A stretch of DNA of 64,000 nt. Origin: Skeletonema tropicum. Lineage: Eukaryota; Bacillariophyta; Thalassiosirophyceae; Thalassiosirales; Thalassiosiraceae. A model generated the notes under the pieces. That model searched no databases. It was not told the DNA's origin and saw only the letters and a list, made by a program, of their open reading frames with translations. Made by a program: the position numbers and the translations under genes. The stretch spans positions 682,001 to 746,000 of the forward strand of contig CM074142.1 of NCBI GenBank assembly GCA_037178625.1, in the 5' to 3' direction. How positions within the stretch are numbered: position 1 is the first letter of the stretch; the number at the start of each line of letters is the position of its first letter. Below, piece by piece: positions 29,447-40,516 of the stretch.

Positions 29447-30532
29447 CTAATCACCAGATGAAGATCCTGCGAAGTAATCACTTGGGATTTCATGATCCTT
29501 CTTCGCTTCTTTCCACTTCTTGTTCGGGTTGGTTATGATGTTGGTAATCCTGGTTGTCAGGTCTGTCCTGTCTTTGATGAAATTGCCCTTGATTGCTGCT
29601 GCGTACGATGTTTCTGTGATTTCTTCCAACTTTCTCTTGCTATACCTTGTCTTCGACTCTTCTGCCTTCCCCTCCAAGTATTTCACCCAATTTGCTCGCT
29701 TCTTGTACGATTCGCAGAACTGGCCATTTTGCTTTCTCTTGCAATTTTTTAATCGGTTCGTTGAAATGTTGCTTCCGGTCCAGTATATGGCACTGTCCGA
29801 CGGGTATGCTTGATCTTTGGAGCCAAGTGTTTTGCCTCTGCTGGTAGCCACGTACATTGTTCCAAGAAACTTGCTAATCTCCCACAACTCATCTGCTGGA
29901 TCTATTATCATGCGGTTCCAGCGGTCTCCTTTGTCGAATCCAGCTTCGAGTCCTTGACAGCGGTGGATGGTGATGGCGTAGGCAATTTGCAATGGCATGA
30001 ATAATGCGGTGCAGCATCCTCTGTTGCAAATCTGCTCGTAGGGTGGGATTGGCACGTGCTGTGCGCAATAAGTTGGGGTAGGATGCATTTGTATCAGTAT
30101 GAAATGAGTTAGTAGTGTTTTCGCAGAGAGTGGCAATTGTCTTGTGTCTTTCGTGTGTCAACTTTTACTCACCGTTGGGTTGTTCTTGTCCCATGGGTCC
30201 TCGCCTGGTGGTGGTTTGTATGTAGGGAAATCCACAACAATGTACTTCGGTAGGCTAACCTCACCTTTACCGTTTGGTCCAACGGAGCGATCCTTATCGT
30301 AAACGATCTCGACAACTACCCCAATAGCTGAGACGTACAATCCTGAGTTGGGATCGATGTTGGCTGACTCCAAGCAAACATGTGCACCTACGCACACATC
30401 AAAGGTGTAGAATAGCCTCCTGCCGTAAAAGTGCGACTGGTATGCTGTGTTATTGCCCGCCATCCTGCTGCTGAATTGACACCTGAGCCTAGCTATTGGT
30501 ACTTTCAGTCGTTCGTGTGTTTTGATCAGCAT
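29447..30532 (-). CDS. PIF1-like helicase, C-terminal part (X1)
   Basis: Exon 1 is 30532-30173, intron 30172-30059 (114 bp, GTGAGT ... CTAAC ... CACAG), exon 2 30058-29447; joined in phase 0. Exon 1 has GAHVCLESANIDPNSGLYV and PKYIVVDFPTYKPP, the part of PIF1/RecD helicases before motif V. Exon 2 has FMPLQIAYAITIHRCQGLEA (motif V-like) and MYVATSRGKTLG (motif VI-like, with the arginine). A charged helical tail follows. Walker A and B motifs are absent: the N-terminal ATPase half is missing, so this cannot work alone as a helicase. The ATG (30532) is the first of this exon; more 5' exons may exist. Confidence 0.7.
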
Positions 30533-30651
30533 GTCTACGTAGGCAGTTGCATTTGTTTATTAGGTAAAATTGTTCAGTGATCGATTATACTAAAATGATT
30601 CAATAAGCAAGCGATACTTAGTGCGGCAGTGCACATGCACACAAAATAAAC

Positions 30652-31433
30652 TCACATGATAGTTGAATCAGGAGAGGCCTTCTCTCCGACAGGTACCGGT
30701 TTAGACTTTTTCGTGACAGCACCTTTCTCGGACAAATCCGGTTCATCATCATCTTGAACAGGTTGATCACGGGAGCCCGAATGAGTTTTGTCTTCAAGTA
30801 CAAGTTTCCCGTTCTCATCACTGGTGTGAAGTTGAAGGTTGAAAAAAAAACTTGTAAGTAAAAAGGAAAGACAGAATTTGTAAAACGGTACAATGAACAA
30901 AAATACCAAAATCTTTTGAACCACACGAAATTTAACCTTCTCTCTTACCAAAAATGCTCACAATTTGAAGTGTACGGCGCTTGGCTTGTACCTCCTTTCT
31001 GAGCAATAGCGGCAAACATTAAGAAGTTGACCGCTGCAGACACCAGATCATCTTTGTCAGTAGAATCAGTCTTACCAACTGGGACATTCGGGTAATGTTC
31101 AGACAGTTCATTCAGGATGTACTTGATTGACCCGACTTCAAAGACGGAAAGAGCAGAAAAGAGCAGTTGTTCCTTCTCCAACTTGGCAACGTCAAACCCA
31201 TCGCCTAATGCAACAGACGCTAGCAGAAAGAAGATACGATCGTCGGTACGCACCAAACGCCAATTGATGTCTGTTACGCTCAATGCAATGACAGGAGCCG
31301 ACGGTTTAGCAGCAGTCTTGACCCCTGACGAAGTAAGACGTGCATCGACATTGCTCCGATTCCGCACGGCACGGAAGCCCTTACCATTACTACCAACGGT
31401 GGATATAACTGGATTTGTGTTGCCAAACTTCAT
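30652..31433 (-). CDS. X1 accessory protein
   Basis: ATG at 31433, MKFGNTNPVISTVGSNGKGF, 162 codons to the first in-frame stop. It has a helical core (LFSALSVFEVGSIKYILNEL). A likely intron (GTAAGAG ... CACCAG) joins CEHF to DENGKLVLEDKTHSG, in frame to PVPVGEKASPDSTIM. A further GTGAGT donor there suggests it may be spliced to the helicase exons downstream, making one protein; that is inference. The same gene is at 50753 in X2, and a diverged one at 41942 in X3 keeps the LSSCNMRELKHVLSEL pattern. Function unknown. Confidence 0.55.
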
Positions 31434-32762
31434 TATTTATTCGGACAATGTAGAAATGTGATGATGTAAATGATGCAATGCATAATTTATGAGAGCTGTT
31501 GAACGGCTCGACAACGTACAAACTGCCTACATAACCGCCGCCAACGCACCAGCGCAATAATCAGCAGAGAACAATGCAATCAATAACCAACCACGTCATG
31601 AAGTAAACGAGTTCCTTCGTAAGCTACGTCGGCAACACAAGATCTTGTGGTTCAACACATCGACAACACGTCGACAAAAAGATTCAGCTCAACACAAGAC
31701 GTCGACGTGGAGTTAAGAACTGACGTATTGATCAGTACGTGGCCAAAGATCGGCAGTTATTCAAATGCAAACACGTCGGCAACCAACGTCGGCGTCTATT
31801 TAGACTTGCATCAATAGACGACTCGGCAGATAATGTAATTGAGCCAATGTCGACCTGAGTACTTGCTGCATGAACTTAAATACTTTTTTGTTCATTGGAT
31901 TTTGCCAACACCTGACTTCTGGTACTTTGTGACGTAAGACGATTGGAATCAAGTGTACTAATTCCTTAAGTAACGAAGTTTACCACGTCACTCAGAGAAA
32001 AAATTAAGAAAATAGAGGGTGACGGGGATGCACACCGGAAAGAACGAAGAAGCTCATCGACAATCTGACTTAATTAGCCTGGAAAAGTCCTTTTTAGCAC
32101 AAATCAAGCGATTTTTAGATCTAAATCATAAGATATAGCATCTAAATGACAATGAAAATGGGCATTTCAGCGGGGATAGGAGGGGGGAAAATCCCAACAC
32201 TTCAAGTTGAAGTTCCGGAAGTAATTTGCTCGCTACTTTGGATCTCCCCGATGGAAAAGATATGCCTTGTACGCTGGCCCACGCCCACGAAACGCCAACA
32301 AAACTTACGACCGTTAGAACAATGACAGCTACCACGCCTTTTCTCATTCTTGAGACCTTTTGATTCAAATTTTTTGTGGCCTGTCTCCACGCAATTAGAA
32401 CCGCTGATGAAGGTGGCTAAGCTCCACCGAAACTCGTAATTAATGAATCATAAAAGTTCGGTTATATTGCTTACTACCATCATCTGGAAAAACTCCTAGC
32501 TTGTAATAAGGACTTCGTGGCTTATTGCATTCAAGACATTTCTTTTCACATTGATAAAGATTGACAACGTCATTGCAGAGCAACTTTATAGCCGTATTCT
32601 ATTGTAAAGAGACTAATTGGTAAAATTGTGCACAGCACAATTATACCAATTAAGGCCAACGTCATTGCAGAGCAACTTTATAGCCGAATTCCGTTGTATA
32701 AAGACTACTGACAAGCCACACAGCAAATGGCCAACAGCAAGATGACGACACAATACTTTACA
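31434..32762. other. X1 upstream region with ACGT cluster and subterminal repeats
   Basis: Mirror image of 49407-50752 in X2. It has a dense set of ACGT cores (about 31500-32010) upstream of the accessory gene. It also has two copies of TATAAAGTTGCTCTGCAATG (reverse complement here), with a 17-bp-arm inverted repeat between them (about 32618-32656). No gene is supported. Confidence 0.6.
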
Positions 32763-32843
32763 GGCCCCGAGGGCCCGCGCTGAACCCGCCACATACACCG
32801 CTGCACGCCACCACTATCGCACCATTCTGCGCGCCCCTGTTTA

Positions 32844-34789
32844 ATATTTTCTCTCACGGCAGTACCGAGTAAAGCATGCATGTTGTAAGATTTGCAAAAG
32901 GAAGTATCTTCCGTCGGACGAATGATATGATGAAGTCGAGTAGATGATGATGTCTCCCCAAATTCCTCAGCAGTAACCATGACAGAATGATGTCGATCCA
33001 AGAAAACGTTGTTGATGATGACGTTCCGAAGCAATACGTGATACTGTCGATGACCTCGAGTAATCTCCGCAAACGAAAAGCGATGCAACCTGCAAGCGAC
33101 GACGATATAGATCCTATCAGCAAGGTCTCGAGAATCATGTGAATAGAACTGAGCAGCGAAGTCTTGTAAGGACTTAAGAACAAGTGCATTGCATTCCGCA
33201 TCGACTAGTTGTGCTCGATGGTGGTAAAATTCAATCTTCGCAGCAGGAGAACAAACAACAACTTGGCTTCCAACGGCAGAATCTTCTTGGATGTCCATCA
33301 ACTTATAGAGTAGAACTTGTTCCCCATTCTTCGTCTTGTAGAACTGAATTCCATTTGACTCGTAGTACCAAATCAACTCTGAAATAATAAAGTCTCTCAT
33401 CTTCGCAGGATAGTGGTAACGTCGTATCATCACAGATAGATATTCAATTGAAGGAATTTGCTCCCCATTCATCTCGCAGGACAAAAGAAACTCTAAATTA
33501 ATAAAGTATTGCATCTTCACAGGACAGTACTCTCCAATCATCATCTTGTGATATCGCAGTAGCTCTAAAGCTGTAGAGACATAAGATATCATGCCACGAA
33601 CAAATGCATAGCCTTGAATGTGCGAAGGATCATATCGTACAAGTAATTCAAGTACAGACCGAGCGATGGTAATAAACAAGATCTTGTTGGATGTGTGATC
33701 GGAGTTGTGACAACTGTGAGCAAATATCATGCAACGATCAATCTTCTGGTACTTGTGAGTGATAATAACACCACTGGATTCGTCTTGAAAGACATCGATA
33801 CTTGTAGTAGATGTCAAGAGTGTCTCCGTTCTCTCGAGTAATGCATACGTCGATTGCAAAACATCTCCCCACGCAACATGAATCTTGGTCACAAGTTGAT
33901 TATAGTATCGAACATGTTGTGTCCATTGCGAAAGATCGTGCAACCAGATAAAGTCGACACTAAAGATTACCATTACTCCCCATAGTCTCAAGAGATAATG
34001 TGTAAGTATGAGTCCCTCACAACTGAAAAACATCACTCCTCTATTCACAACTAGGAAGTCATGAGTACCATCGAGTAGATGATCTGCGATGTGACGATGC
34101 TCACCAAAGATAACAACATCGATATGCTGTCGCTTGATAGAACTTGTGCCCAGGAACTGAATATCGAGTTTCCAGAATAGGGTCATCAAAAGGGCGCTGA
34201 TGTCATGTTGTCGAAGACAAGCTATAACACCGATAGGACGTGTATCCATAGATGGATATATGTTGGTATTAACACCAGAAGGAGTTACCAAAGTACTGAA
34301 TTCCGAAGGATCCATGATGCGAAGAATAATAACTGCGATCAATTTGTCTCCACCCAATGTAGAAGTGTCGAGAATATAGTGTCTGGTTCCTAAGCTCACA
34401 TCTAGACGAAGCACCGATCGAATCGAGAGAGATGCCGGGTTAAGTGCGGGCAAAGGCCTGTACACAGTGACAATCCACCATTTATCCTCTTGACTTCCTA
34501 ATAAGGAGAGACCCATTACTAACGAAGGATGGCCCACCACATGGTAGATATCCACTTCTTCACAAGACACGTAAATCCACGAACGTGTAGATATGATGCC
34601 TTCAGTAGAAAACAGGACTTGATGTAAATCCAAAAACTCGGATAAGGGTCTCCGCCACCTTCCTCTGCGAAATACATCAGATTCCATATTAGCATCTCGA
34701 CTACCATCACTGGTCTCTAAAGAAGCGTCTACAAAACCCTCATCGGCAGTAACATCGCCACGTGAAGAAGAAAGTTGATCCTCCTGCAT
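32844..34789 (-). CDS. element 1 ORF, N-terminal part
   Basis: ATG at 34789 (an upstream in-frame GTG exists at 34840); open through to the X1 boundary, then into X1 as a chimeric tail ending at 32705. N-terminal part unrecognised (SWIYVSCEEVDIYHVVGHPS; LGTRHYILDTSTLGGDKL). Near the end KLMDIQEDSAVGSQVVV and AKIEFYHHRAQLVDAE match the Gag of element 3 (KLMDVQEDTAIGSQVIV; AKIDFYYRQAQQLDAE). This links the ORF to a Copia-type Gag. The rest may be a captured or heavily diverged domain. The ORF would total about 970 codons without X. Confidence 0.6.
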
Positions 34790-35012
34790 GATGATATTGG
34801 CGTCAGATAAAGATGTTATGCTGTATTGAGCAGCTATCACGGGTGTCCACTTGGTATGAAAGGAATTTCTGTTGAGCGAGGTGTTAACCCGGCAAGTTGA
34901 AGTCCACTTAAATCAGTGACGTGAGGATGATCTCTAGATTTCTTACGTCCGGCTTGATCAGACAATACAACGGTGGTCTGATAGCTATGTAGAAAACGCG
35001 AGACTGTTAATC

Positions 35013-35508
35013 TCTCAAGTTGAGTATTATCTGCTCAAAGCCTGAGAAATCTATATGCGTACATCGACGTTGACTTGCGGTACGAGGATCACTGATCTGA
35101 ACGACGGGTGGCTCGGCGGAAGTGAAAGATGAAGGACGTATGAAGATTCTGGAACGTTGAGTTCAAATACCAAATTAAGCTGGATGTTGGAGCTATCTGC
35201 TCATCTATCCTACCCGACTATCGAAGTATTATTGGGAGAAGTCTCCGCCATTGTCGGCTTCGTCTACTACACGTTGTTTATTCTTTATTTCTATCTACTA
35301 AGTGAGAGGTCGATGTGTCATGGTAGTGCTTCAACCTGTGGTGAAATAAAATCTTATCCCGCCAAAACAAGCAGATGGCTACTTCCGAGCAGATGGCTTC
35401 TCGTCGATGACGACATGAAATAACGTAAATCCCCATTCCCATAATTCCTAAATCCCATATTCCCGATAATGATGATAAAAAGGCAGCGTTCCAAATCCTA
35501 AGTTGTCG
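35013..35508 (-). repeat. element 1 5' LTR (496 bp)
   Basis: Same as 27456-27951 except the outermost base (G instead of A, so the LTR starts CG rather than TG in coding orientation). The internal side reads GATTAACAGTCTCGCG after the LTR, the likely primer-binding zone, also seen in element 2; element 4 has GATTAACA at the same place. Confidence 0.95.
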
Positions 35509-36340
35509 CATGCTACCCTTCCAATACGTCATATGCATATGCCAACGAGTTCTCCAGCAGTTGCCCTACCAATCTGTCCTCCACGGAAGCAACAACCCGG
35601 TCACATAGTGAGAGGGTTGCCTACGCCTGCTTACCTATCTTCGGGGGAAGATGCTGCTGACGGACATGTGCATACTACACGGTTACTTGCTGCTTCTTTG
35701 ATACAAGTCTACCATGTGCTTTCGTATACAAGATGATGAAAGGTCCATCTTCTTCGGGGTCTCCGATGACATCATGCGGTTTGGAACTGCATGGTTTATC
35801 TAGAACGGAGATAGCACTATCTCAAAGATCATCGGGAGCAATGTATGAGTGTATGACAGCCGAGGTTAGGTGTTAGTTGGGATACCGAGGGGGGAGTCAC
35901 CTGCGGTGTTTGGGTGACGCAATAAGATCCTCGTCAGTAGTTGATTAGACGTCTTATTCTGGGATGTTCATAAACTACTGTTATTCGGAACATATTGGGA
36001 CCAATCCTGTTTTGAGTTGACATCTTAGGAAACAGTGGAGGCTGACGATTACTCTTATAGGGACGTCAGACCTGGACGGAAGCTCTTGCACAATGGAGAA
36101 GCTTGTGGACGACTGACTAAATGCCGAAGCTACATGGTCTCTTGGTGTCAGTGGTGAGGTAGGGCAGGCACTCAGTCAAGTATTCCGCTACATCTCCAGT
36201 GATCGCATGCTGTTTGGAACAGCGATATGTTGTGCATGCTGCGACGCGATGAGGAAGCGAAGGCTGACACACAGCTTGGAGTTGTGTGTCATGACTTGCT
36301 ACGGAGTTTCGTCTGCTTCAAAAGCCAGCAGTAGACTCAA
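35509..36340. other. spacer between element 1 and the 739-bp repeat
   Basis: No gene supported. A frame at about 35503-35736 crosses the LTR edge and has no domain. The sequence may be relic transposon DNA, but I found no diagnostic motif. Confidence 0.35.
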
Positions 36341-36706
36341 GGCATTTGCGTGCGGCGTCACTCATGAGTTGCAGGCCAGCCCTCGTATAGGGGTGAGCCC
36401 GAGGTAGGTGTCCTCGGGGCACGGGAAAGACACGTAATCGCGATCTCACCGTGAACCTGCCATGCTTCAGCCTACCGCTACTAGCACCAGTAGAGATCTC
36501 GAATCAATATTTGTGAAGAAGAAAGCTTCGCATCATAACCCCCCAAAACAAGGGGGGCAACAACCGAAATAACCCAGGGTCGGGTGGGTGGGAAAATTTA
36601 ATAAGCTGCTTGGAAAATGCGTTGTGGAGTCTTGATCGGGTCCTCCTTACTAACCAAATTCCAAGCGTCTATCTCCCATTCAAATGTTCAGTGTTGTCGT
36701 CGCACC
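36341..36706 (+). repeat. 739-bp repeat, first unit (left part)
   Basis: Begins at GGCATTTGCGTGC, lacking the first ~70 bp of the unit. It runs to GTCGTCGCACC, where element 4 interrupts it; the unit resumes at 38487-38789. Confidence 0.9.
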
Positions 36707-37130
36707 TGTCACATGAGTACGAATTACGCTTGTGTATCGGATCTATTTCGGGATATGCATCTTATTTTATGGATGTGGGTCTTCTTTGGAGAATTCTGTT
36801 CGTCACCAGATGCATCGGTATTCGGTATCTGACGACGCGTCATCACTTTTGAAGAGATCTTTTTGACAGCTGCTTGTCTCCATCACCATGGCGATCTACC
36901 GTCTAGTAGCGCTCACTCTTTTTCTCTTTAATTTAATTCTTTACGTTATTTATCGGCCTTTGGCTTATATATGTATTGTACACTTCGTTAGTCGAGTTGG
37001 GTTGTAAACATATCTATCTACTGAAGATAGACGCCCACATTTGATAGTTGAGTGAGTAACCGTATCTGTGGAATAACCGTGCTTGTTTATTATTGCAGAT
37101 GACTACTTCTCACTTTTCCATCTTGTGATA
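36707..37130 (+). repeat. element 4 5' LTR
   Basis: 424 bp, identical to 38058-38481. Confidence 0.95.
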
Positions 37131-37415
37131 GATTAACACCTCTCGTGAGAGAAACCCGGCTTAGTCATCCGAAGCTATTTCATTTCCGCCGGAGTTGTGG
37201 AGTGATAATTGATTAAGCACAGGTCCTTACCTACTGAGATATTCGTTCGATTACAATAGAAGGGTATTCATTGTTGGGGGTCCGGCAGTGATAGACTGGA
37301 GCTAGCGGAATAGCTTTAGAGACATCAAGTACTAGTTCACCACAGAAGCGGGTGAAAGGATTTAATTGCAATCCGTCCGTGAGATCGATTCGAACACCGT
37401 GAATAGTCACTCAAA

Positions 37416-38033
37416 ATGACTTCTACTCGGAATAATTCCGATTCTTTGTTGACACATGTCGTTTCGGTCATCCTCGACGACAAGATTCCCATCAGAGCAT
37501 GCCTATCTAGCCTCGGTTTCACCACCTATCGTGAGCTTATTGGTTTGATGAAGGATCACAACAAGGTCAATAGCCTTAAATGGCGGAACGGTTCTAACGA
37601 TGAAGATCTACCGGATCATATCAAGGAACAACTCAAGATGCCTATTCAGGCGAAGATTCATGAGATGATTATTATTTATCAAGATCTATCACCAACTCCA
37701 TGGGAACAATCATGGGGAGCAATCATTTTGAACTGGATATACTTATGGGGAGCACTTACTTCGCATTTATTATCAAGTTGGGTAGTATCAAACTCGGTAC
37801 ATCTATGGGGAGCACATACTTTGCATTCATTACCAAGTTGGATGGTATCAATTGTCTTCAAGTTTCTGTTCGTACGTTGCCGAGTCACCGTACATTATTT
37901 TCTTTTGGTATTGAGAACTATTATGTACTCATGCCTCGATCGATGGGAAATGTCCCATTTATCTTCCGCACGAAGGATGTCGAATTTCATATTTCGTCGA
38001 TTCTTCCGTCTTCTCTTTCAAGATCTGTTATGA
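37416..38033 (+). CDS. element 4 Gag-like fragment
   Basis: 205 codons from ATG 37416. The first ~95 residues (LLTHVVSVILDDKIPIRACL; YRELIGLMKDHNKVNSLKW) look like the N-terminal part of a Copia-type Gag. After about 37700 the frame is low-quality, built on two copies of a ~66-bp unit starting ATGGGGAGCAC, and probably not functional protein. Confidence 0.45.
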   Translation: MTSTRNNSDSLLTHVVSVILDDKIPIRACLSSLGFTTYRELIGLMKDHNKVNSLKWRNGSNDEDLPDHIKEQLKMPIQAKIHEMIIIYQDLSPTPWEQSWGAIILNWIYLWGALTSHLLSSWVVSNSVHLWGAHTLHSLPSWMVSIVFKFLFVRCRVTVHYFLLVLRTIMYSCLDRWEMSHLSSARRMSNFIFRRFFRLLFQDLL

Positions 38034-38057
38034 TACCCAAAGCTAATTGCAGGGGAG

Positions 38058-38481
38058 TGTCACATGAGTACGAATTACGCTTGTGTATCGGATCTATTTC
38101 GGGATATGCATCTTATTTTATGGATGTGGGTCTTCTTTGGAGAATTCTGTTCGTCACCAGATGCATCGGTATTCGGTATCTGACGACGCGTCATCACTTT
38201 TGAAGAGATCTTTTTGACAGCTGCTTGTCTCCATCACCATGGCGATCTACCGTCTAGTAGCGCTCACTCTTTTTCTCTTTAATTTAATTCTTTACGTTAT
38301 TTATCGGCCTTTGGCTTATATATGTATTGTACACTTCGTTAGTCGAGTTGGGTTGTAAACATATCTATCTACTGAAGATAGACGCCCACATTTGATAGTT
38401 GAGTGAGTAACCGTATCTGTGGAATAACCGTGCTTGTTTATTATTGCAGATGACTACTTCTCACTTTTCCATCTTGTGATA
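38058..38481 (+). repeat. element 4 3' LTR
   Basis: 424 bp, identical to 36707-37130; followed by TSD GCACC. Confidence 0.95.
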
Positions 38482-38486
38482 GCACC

Positions 38487-38789
38487 TGCGTGTTGATAAA
38501 GCAAAGAGTGACCTCGCAACTCCAGCTACTTTTCATTCACTTTGGTTTGGTACGCCTTTCTCACTCCGTCATTTGAATACAAATCTTTCTGCATCTGGCG
38601 TCGTTCTTCTTTGAAAGCCGCTCGCTTCTTAGATGTTTTCTGCTTGTCCGTTCAATCCTTACTACTGGCGGACCCTCTTTACTAATGTGACGATCGGTCC
38701 GAAGTCCGTGCCTCATTCACCTCCTTGCTGCAAATCTTGTTGCATGTCAAGCTGAGATAAAATTCAATCTTACTTGTTCTTTAATCTCT
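38487..38789 (+). repeat. 739-bp repeat, first unit (right part)
   Basis: Continues the unit interrupted by element 4 (TGCGTGTTGATAAAGC onward) to TTTAATCTCT, where element 3 begins. The last five bases TCTCT are the left TSD of element 3. Confidence 0.9.
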
Positions 38790-39286
38790 TCTCAAGTTGA
38801 GTATTATCTGCTCAAAGCCTGAGAAATCTATATGCGTACATCGACGTTGACTTGCGGTACGAGGATCACTGATCTGAACGACGGGTGGCTCGGCGGAAGT
38901 GAAAGATGAAGGACGTATGAAGATTCTGGAACGTTGAGTTCAAATACCAAATTAAGCTGGATGTTGGAGCTATCTGCTCATCTATCCTACCCGACTATCG
39001 AAGTATTATTGGGAGAAGTCTCCGCCATTGTCGGCTTCGTCTACTACACGTTGTTTATTCTTATTTTCTATCTACTAAGTGAGAGGTCGACGTGTCATGG
39101 TAGTGCTTCAACCTGTGGTGAAATAAAATCTTATCCCGCCAAAAACAAGCAGATGGCTACTTCCGAGCAGATGGCTTCTCGTCGATGACGACATGAAATA
39201 ACGTAAATCCCCATTCCCATAATTCCTAAATCCCATATTCCCGATAATGATGATAAAAAGGCAGCGTTCCAAATCCTAAGTTGTCA
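38790..39286 (-). repeat. element 3 3' LTR
   Basis: 497 bp copy of the 496-bp LTR family; differs from 55838-56334 at a few bases (for example TTATTTTCT against TTTATTTCT). Confidence 0.93.
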
Positions 39287-39462
39287 CTCCCCAACCTGCA
39301 TGATATCCATCATTTCTTCAGCCTACAATTCTTTCTCCCCATCTATCTTTCCGTTTAATATCCCTAATATATCTCTCCCCAATTTCCTTTCCGATTCTTC
39401 TATCTCTCCCCAATTCTCTTCCCAGTTCCTAATCAATATCTCCCCATTCTTCTTCCCAGTTC
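39287..39462 (-). repeat. purine-rich tract with repeated TGGGGAG
   Basis: On the coding (minus) strand, repeated GGGGAG motifs occur before the 3' LTR, including two copies of a ~37-bp segment ending CCAGTTCCTAATCAATATC on the plus strand. The copy touching the LTR is the polypurine tract; the others are unexplained. Confidence 0.7.
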
Positions 39463-40444
39463 CTAATCAATATCTCCCCATTCGTTAACGTTCCCGTAAA
39501 GAGTATCCGAGAAAACCATTTCTTGGCGTCTCTTGATTTCAAGTAAAACAGTCTCGTTGCGACTCTTCATCACGAAATTGGGTCCCATCTTGTGAGTAAT
39601 GGAAGGACATTCTCCATCAAACAAACTAGGATTCCAAGGTGTCGACTGAGTCATTTCAATCCACGGTAGATCATTCAAATCATTCTCCGTAGGATACGTC
39701 ATCTCAATAAAAGGTAATCCATCCTTGAAGGTGATAGGAATGGTGTAATTTCCGTCTCTCGTAGAAGTGACGATCTTCTGGGTTCCACCAATCTCTAAAG
39801 GCAAATCTCCAACTTCACATCCTGCACATGTCAACTGGATCTTGGAATGAATAGTAGGTCCGTCATAAATTTCACCATATTCGTGAAAGACCAGAATGAC
39901 GTGAGTTCCTTCACTCGTTACAACCTTTGCAGCGAATGATGCAATCTTGAGTTGAAGGATCTTGTTTCCTCCACAACCAGTAACATTAATCCGCCTAGGA
40001 GGGTCAGCATACCAAAGTCGTCTAAGATATTTGGGATTTCCCAATCCGGCATTCGCTCCTCCATCGACTAGTGCAAATGAGTTTCTTGAATCTTCTAGAT
40101 CTCCTACGTTCTCAATCCGACTGATGTCACTAACTCTAACAGTGAAGACCATGTTCACACTGCGATTTTCTTCAGATGAATTAGAAAAGACGTCTGGGAA
40201 TTCGGCTTGTTGAAGTGCCGTTGCTACAGATATACTTCTCTGCTGGTCATCTCTCCTGATAGGTACTAGTTGGTTTGTTGATCTGTTTTGACGAGACATA
40301 AGTCTAGCCGGTACGAACGGATCCCTTGGAATTTGAGAAGCATTGCCTTGACCTTGCTGTGCGGCTGTTGAACGTGCACGCATCGCTTGAATGTATCCCA
40401 TATTGACCGAACGTTCACTAGTATTGGTATCTTCTGGAACAATA
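39463..40444 (-). CDS. element 3 protease region (C-terminal ORF part)
   Basis: Minus-strand frame from the X3 boundary to the stop at 39463. It contains FALVDGGANAGLG, the active-site loop of a retroviral-type aspartic protease in the form seen in diatom Copia elements (D-G/R-G-A-N). INVTGCGGN, GPTIHSKIQL and IPITFKDGLPFIEM follow, all in the order known for that family. The frame ends well before any integrase, so the element is deleted for IN-RT-RH. It joins in frame to the Gag part at 45977. Confidence 0.7.
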
Positions 40445-40516
40445 TGAAATGGTGCGCGCGGCGATTTGTGACTGCATGTTGTGTATGGTGTGTATGCGGC
40501 GCGGGCCCTCGGGGCC

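Larger units (their letters stand above)
28927..32843 (-). mobile_element. X1: Helitron-like element with PIF1-type helicase
   Basis: 3.92 kb inserted in the element 1 ORF between an A and a T. The plus strand starts TCGGCCCTCGGGGCC and ends CCCCTGTTTA; genes are on the minus strand. The terminal GC box (28929-28941) has an inverted copy 67 bp in from the other end (32763-32776), giving asymmetric terminal inverted repeats as in Helitron2/Helentron elements. Each box can fold as GGCCC-loop-GGGCC. The uninterrupted target site is preserved in element 2. An extra A at the right junction means a 3-bp AAT duplication is an alternative reading. No Rep (HUH) domain seen, so it would be non-autonomous. 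Confidence 0.7.
27456..35508 (-). mobile_element. element 1: non-autonomous LTR element with X1 insert
   Basis: About 8.05 kb read on the minus strand: 5' LTR at 35013-35508, 3' LTR at 27456-27951. It is nearly identical, in inverted orientation, to element 2. The internal region carries one long ORF split by the X1 element. No reverse transcriptase or integrase is present, so the element would need another copy's enzymes. The purine tract GGTTGGGGAG abuts the 3' LTR. The two LTRs share the variant GATGTG where all four other copies have GACGTG, which pairs them. The bases flanking the two ends (CTACG at left, CATGC at right) do not match, so the expected 5-bp TSD is missing. Confidence 0.85.
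36707..38481 (+). mobile_element. element 4: short non-autonomous LTR element
   Basis: 1,775 bp with identical 424-bp LTRs (36707-37130, 38058-38481) starting TGTCACATGAG and ending CTTGTGATA. The TSD GCACC is at 36702-36706 and 38482-38486, inside the 739-bp unit. The internal 927 bp encodes only a Gag-like fragment. A GCAGGGGAG purine tract abuts the 3' LTR and GATTAACACC follows the 5' LTR. Identical LTRs indicate recent insertion despite the lack of enzymes, so it was mobilised in trans. Confidence 0.92.

Noticed and set aside
32705..32843. Tail KQGRAEWCDSGGVQRCMWRV of the element 1 ORF as a real C-terminus
   Set aside because: It is the end of X1 read through from the host ORF; the true continuation is on the other side of X1.
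36341..36600. 5S rRNA, snRNA or tRNA in the structured part of the 739-bp unit
   Set aside because: I could not match it to the conserved boxes of 5S, U-snRNAs or tRNA; only generic folding potential remains.
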